Below, piece after piece: positions 4,626 through 5,741 of a stretch of DNA of 5,741 bases. Both the position numbers and the translations under genes were made by a program. Within the stretch, counting starts at the first letter, position 1. The number at the start of each line of letters is the position of its first letter. This DNA is from Desulfomicrobium sp. (GTDB taxonomy: Bacteria > Desulfobacterota > Desulfovibrionia > Desulfovibrionales > Desulfomicrobiaceae), in the NCBI GenBank assembly GCA_003542385.1, contig DPKT01000069.1, forward strand, positions 1-5,741. Direction: 5' to 3'. The notes beneath the pieces are model-generated. The model did no database searches and was not told the origin of the DNA. It saw nothing but the letters and a program-made list of their open reading frames with translations.

Positions 4626-5741
4626 GCATCTTCAATTCCATTGAAATACTCGTCGTCGACGACGAGTCCAACATACGCAAGCTCTTCTCCCGCGAACTGG
4701 CGTCCCCCGGACGCAGCATCCACACCGTGGGGAGCGCTGCCGAGGCCTTCGATTTCCTGCACAAGAACTACTGCGACATCATCATCCTGGACATCCGGCT
4801 GCCCGACGCCAACGGCCTGGAGCTGATGAGCAAGCTGCTGGAGACGGTGCCCAACGTCGCCATCATCCTCATCACCGGCTACGCCGACGTGGACAATGCC
4901 GTGGAGGCCATGAAGAACGGAGCCTACGACTACATCACCAAGCCCTTCTCCCTGGAACGCATGGAGCAGGTCATCGAGAAGGCCTACCAGAGGGTGCGGC
5001 TGCAGCGCGAGAACGAACTCCTGCGGCACAACTCGGAACACAAGTCCATGCCCAAGTTCATCGGCCACTCCAAGTCCGTGCAGCATGTCCGCTACCTGAT
5101 CGAACGCGCTGCGCCCACGGACGTGCCGGTGCTGCTGACGGGCGAGAGCGGCACGGGCAAGAACGTAGCCGCGGCAGCCCTGCACGCCCAGAGCCGCCGC
5201 GCCGATCAGCCCCTGATCATCAAGAACTGCGGCACCTTCGACAAGGAACTCCTCAGGAGCGAGCTCTTCGGCTACTGCAAGGGCGCCTTCACCGGCGCAG
5301 ACCGCAGCACCGACGGCCTGCTGAGCCTGGCCCACAAGGGCACCCTCTTCTTCGACGAGGTGGGGGAACTGAGCCTTGAACTGCAGGGCGCCCTGCTGCG
5401 CGTTCTGGAGACCCAGCACTTCCGCCGGGTGGGCGACAAGGAGGAGCGCTGCGTGGACGTGCGTTTCATCTTCGCCACCAACAAGAACCTGGCCAAGGAG
5501 GTGGAGGAGGGGCGGTTCCACGACGCCTTTTACCACCGCATCAACGTCTTCACCATCGAGCTGCCGCCCCTGCGCGAACGCCGCGAGGACATCCCGTCCC
5601 TGGTCGAGCATTTCCTGATGTCCCTGGCCAAGGACGGCAAGGAGTACAAGATCTCCCCCAGGGCCCTGCAGCAGCTCATGGACAACCCCTGGCCCGGCAA
5701 CGTGCGCGAGCTCAAAAACATCATCGAGCGCGGCATGATCC
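4622..5741 (+). CDS. NtrC-family sigma-54-dependent response regulator (partial, runs off right edge)
   Basis: 373 codons are present with no stop. The receiver domain (about 7-120) has acidic Asp13/Asp14, phospho-acceptor Asp57 (LDIRLPD), Thr85 and Lys107 (KPF). A linker helix (about 115-140) leads to the AAA+ domain from Phe146: Walker A GESGTGK at 174-180, the sigma-54 contact loop GAFTGA at 221-226, Walker B GTLFFDEVGEL at 240-250, sensor I ATN at 285-287, PPLRERREDI at 315-324, and WPGNVREL at 357-364. The Fis-type DNA-binding domain lies beyond the window. An oddity is GRFHDAFYHRINV at 297-309: the usual FRxDLYYR has two arginines, and here the first is His300 while Arg306 remains. The ATG at 4622 lies within an ATGA overlap with the kinase stop, with AAGGA 9 nt upstream. 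It presumably activates the sigma-54 promoter of adh; phosphorylation by the adjacent kinase is inferred from context. Confidence 0.96.
   Translation, partial: MSIFNSIEILVVDDESNIRKLFSRELASPGRSIHTVGSAAEAFDFLHKNYCDIIILDIRLPDANGLELMSKLLETVPNVAIILITGYADVDNAVEAMKNGAYDYITKPFSLERMEQVIEKAYQRVRLQRENELLRHNSEHKSMPKFIGHSKSVQHVRYLIERAAPTDVPVLLTGESGTGKNVAAAALHAQSRRADQPLIIKNCGTFDKELLRSELFGYCKGAFTGADRSTDGLLSLAHKGTLFFDEVGELSLELQGALLRVLETQHFRRVGDKEERCVDVRFIFATNKNLAKEVEEGRFHDAFYHRINVFTIELPPLRERREDIPSLVEHFLMSLAKDGKEYKISPRALQQLMDNPWPGNVRELKNIIERGMI

Noticed and set aside
4502..5611. 369-aa minus-strand open frame opposite the regulator
   Set aside because: The opposite strand encodes an unmistakable receiver-AAA+ protein; the composition is typical of antisense shadows.

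Overview
The window looks like chromosomal DNA of a sulfate-reducing bacterium of the Desulfovibrio type (Desulfovibrionales). This is inferred from moderately high GC with strong G/C preference at third codon positions, a 393-residue iron-dependent alcohol dehydrogenase next to an aldehyde:ferredoxin oxidoreductase, and a Cys-rich PAS histidine kinase paired with a sigma-54 activator. No mobile element, CRISPR array, tRNA or rRNA was seen.

Layout. The left part is on the minus strand, read from right to left. An intact Fe-dependent alcohol dehydrogenase (adh, 576-1757) is followed by an 80-nt spacer with a strong GC-rich hairpin, then a 58-residue acidic, four-cysteine small protein (319-495), then a textbook Rho-independent terminator (207-252). 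Beyond it is the start of an aldehyde:ferredoxin oxidoreductase (aor, 1-142) that runs off the left edge. The right part is on the plus strand: a three-gene operon with 1-nt and 4-nt overlaps. It holds an ErcA-like Fe-ADH paralogue (2257-3399), a soluble PAS histidine kinase (3399-4625), and a receiver-AAA+ sigma-54 activator (4622 to beyond the right edge, so its DNA-binding domain is not in the window).

The two halves diverge from a 499-nt intergenic region. It carries a good sigma-54 promoter for adh (minus strand, 1825-1840) and a second, inverted sigma-54-like promoter pointing at the regulatory operon (1863-1878). Together they form an imperfect inverted repeat with A/T tracts at its centre. 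Two 17-bp inverted repeats and a duplicated 12-mer (GATTGTTACAAA) are further candidate control sites.

Working model (inference): alcohol, aldehyde or redox state is sensed by the ErcA-like protein and the PAS kinase. The kinase phosphorylates the sigma-54 activator, which switches on adh (alcohol to aldehyde) and perhaps its own operon; aor would then oxidise the aldehyde to acid with reduction of ferredoxin. From memory and unchecked, Desulfovibrio vulgaris has a comparable set (DVU2394-2396 near adh DVU2405), and Pseudomonas ErcA/ErcS is a precedent for a regulatory Fe-ADH working with a kinase in ethanol oxidation.
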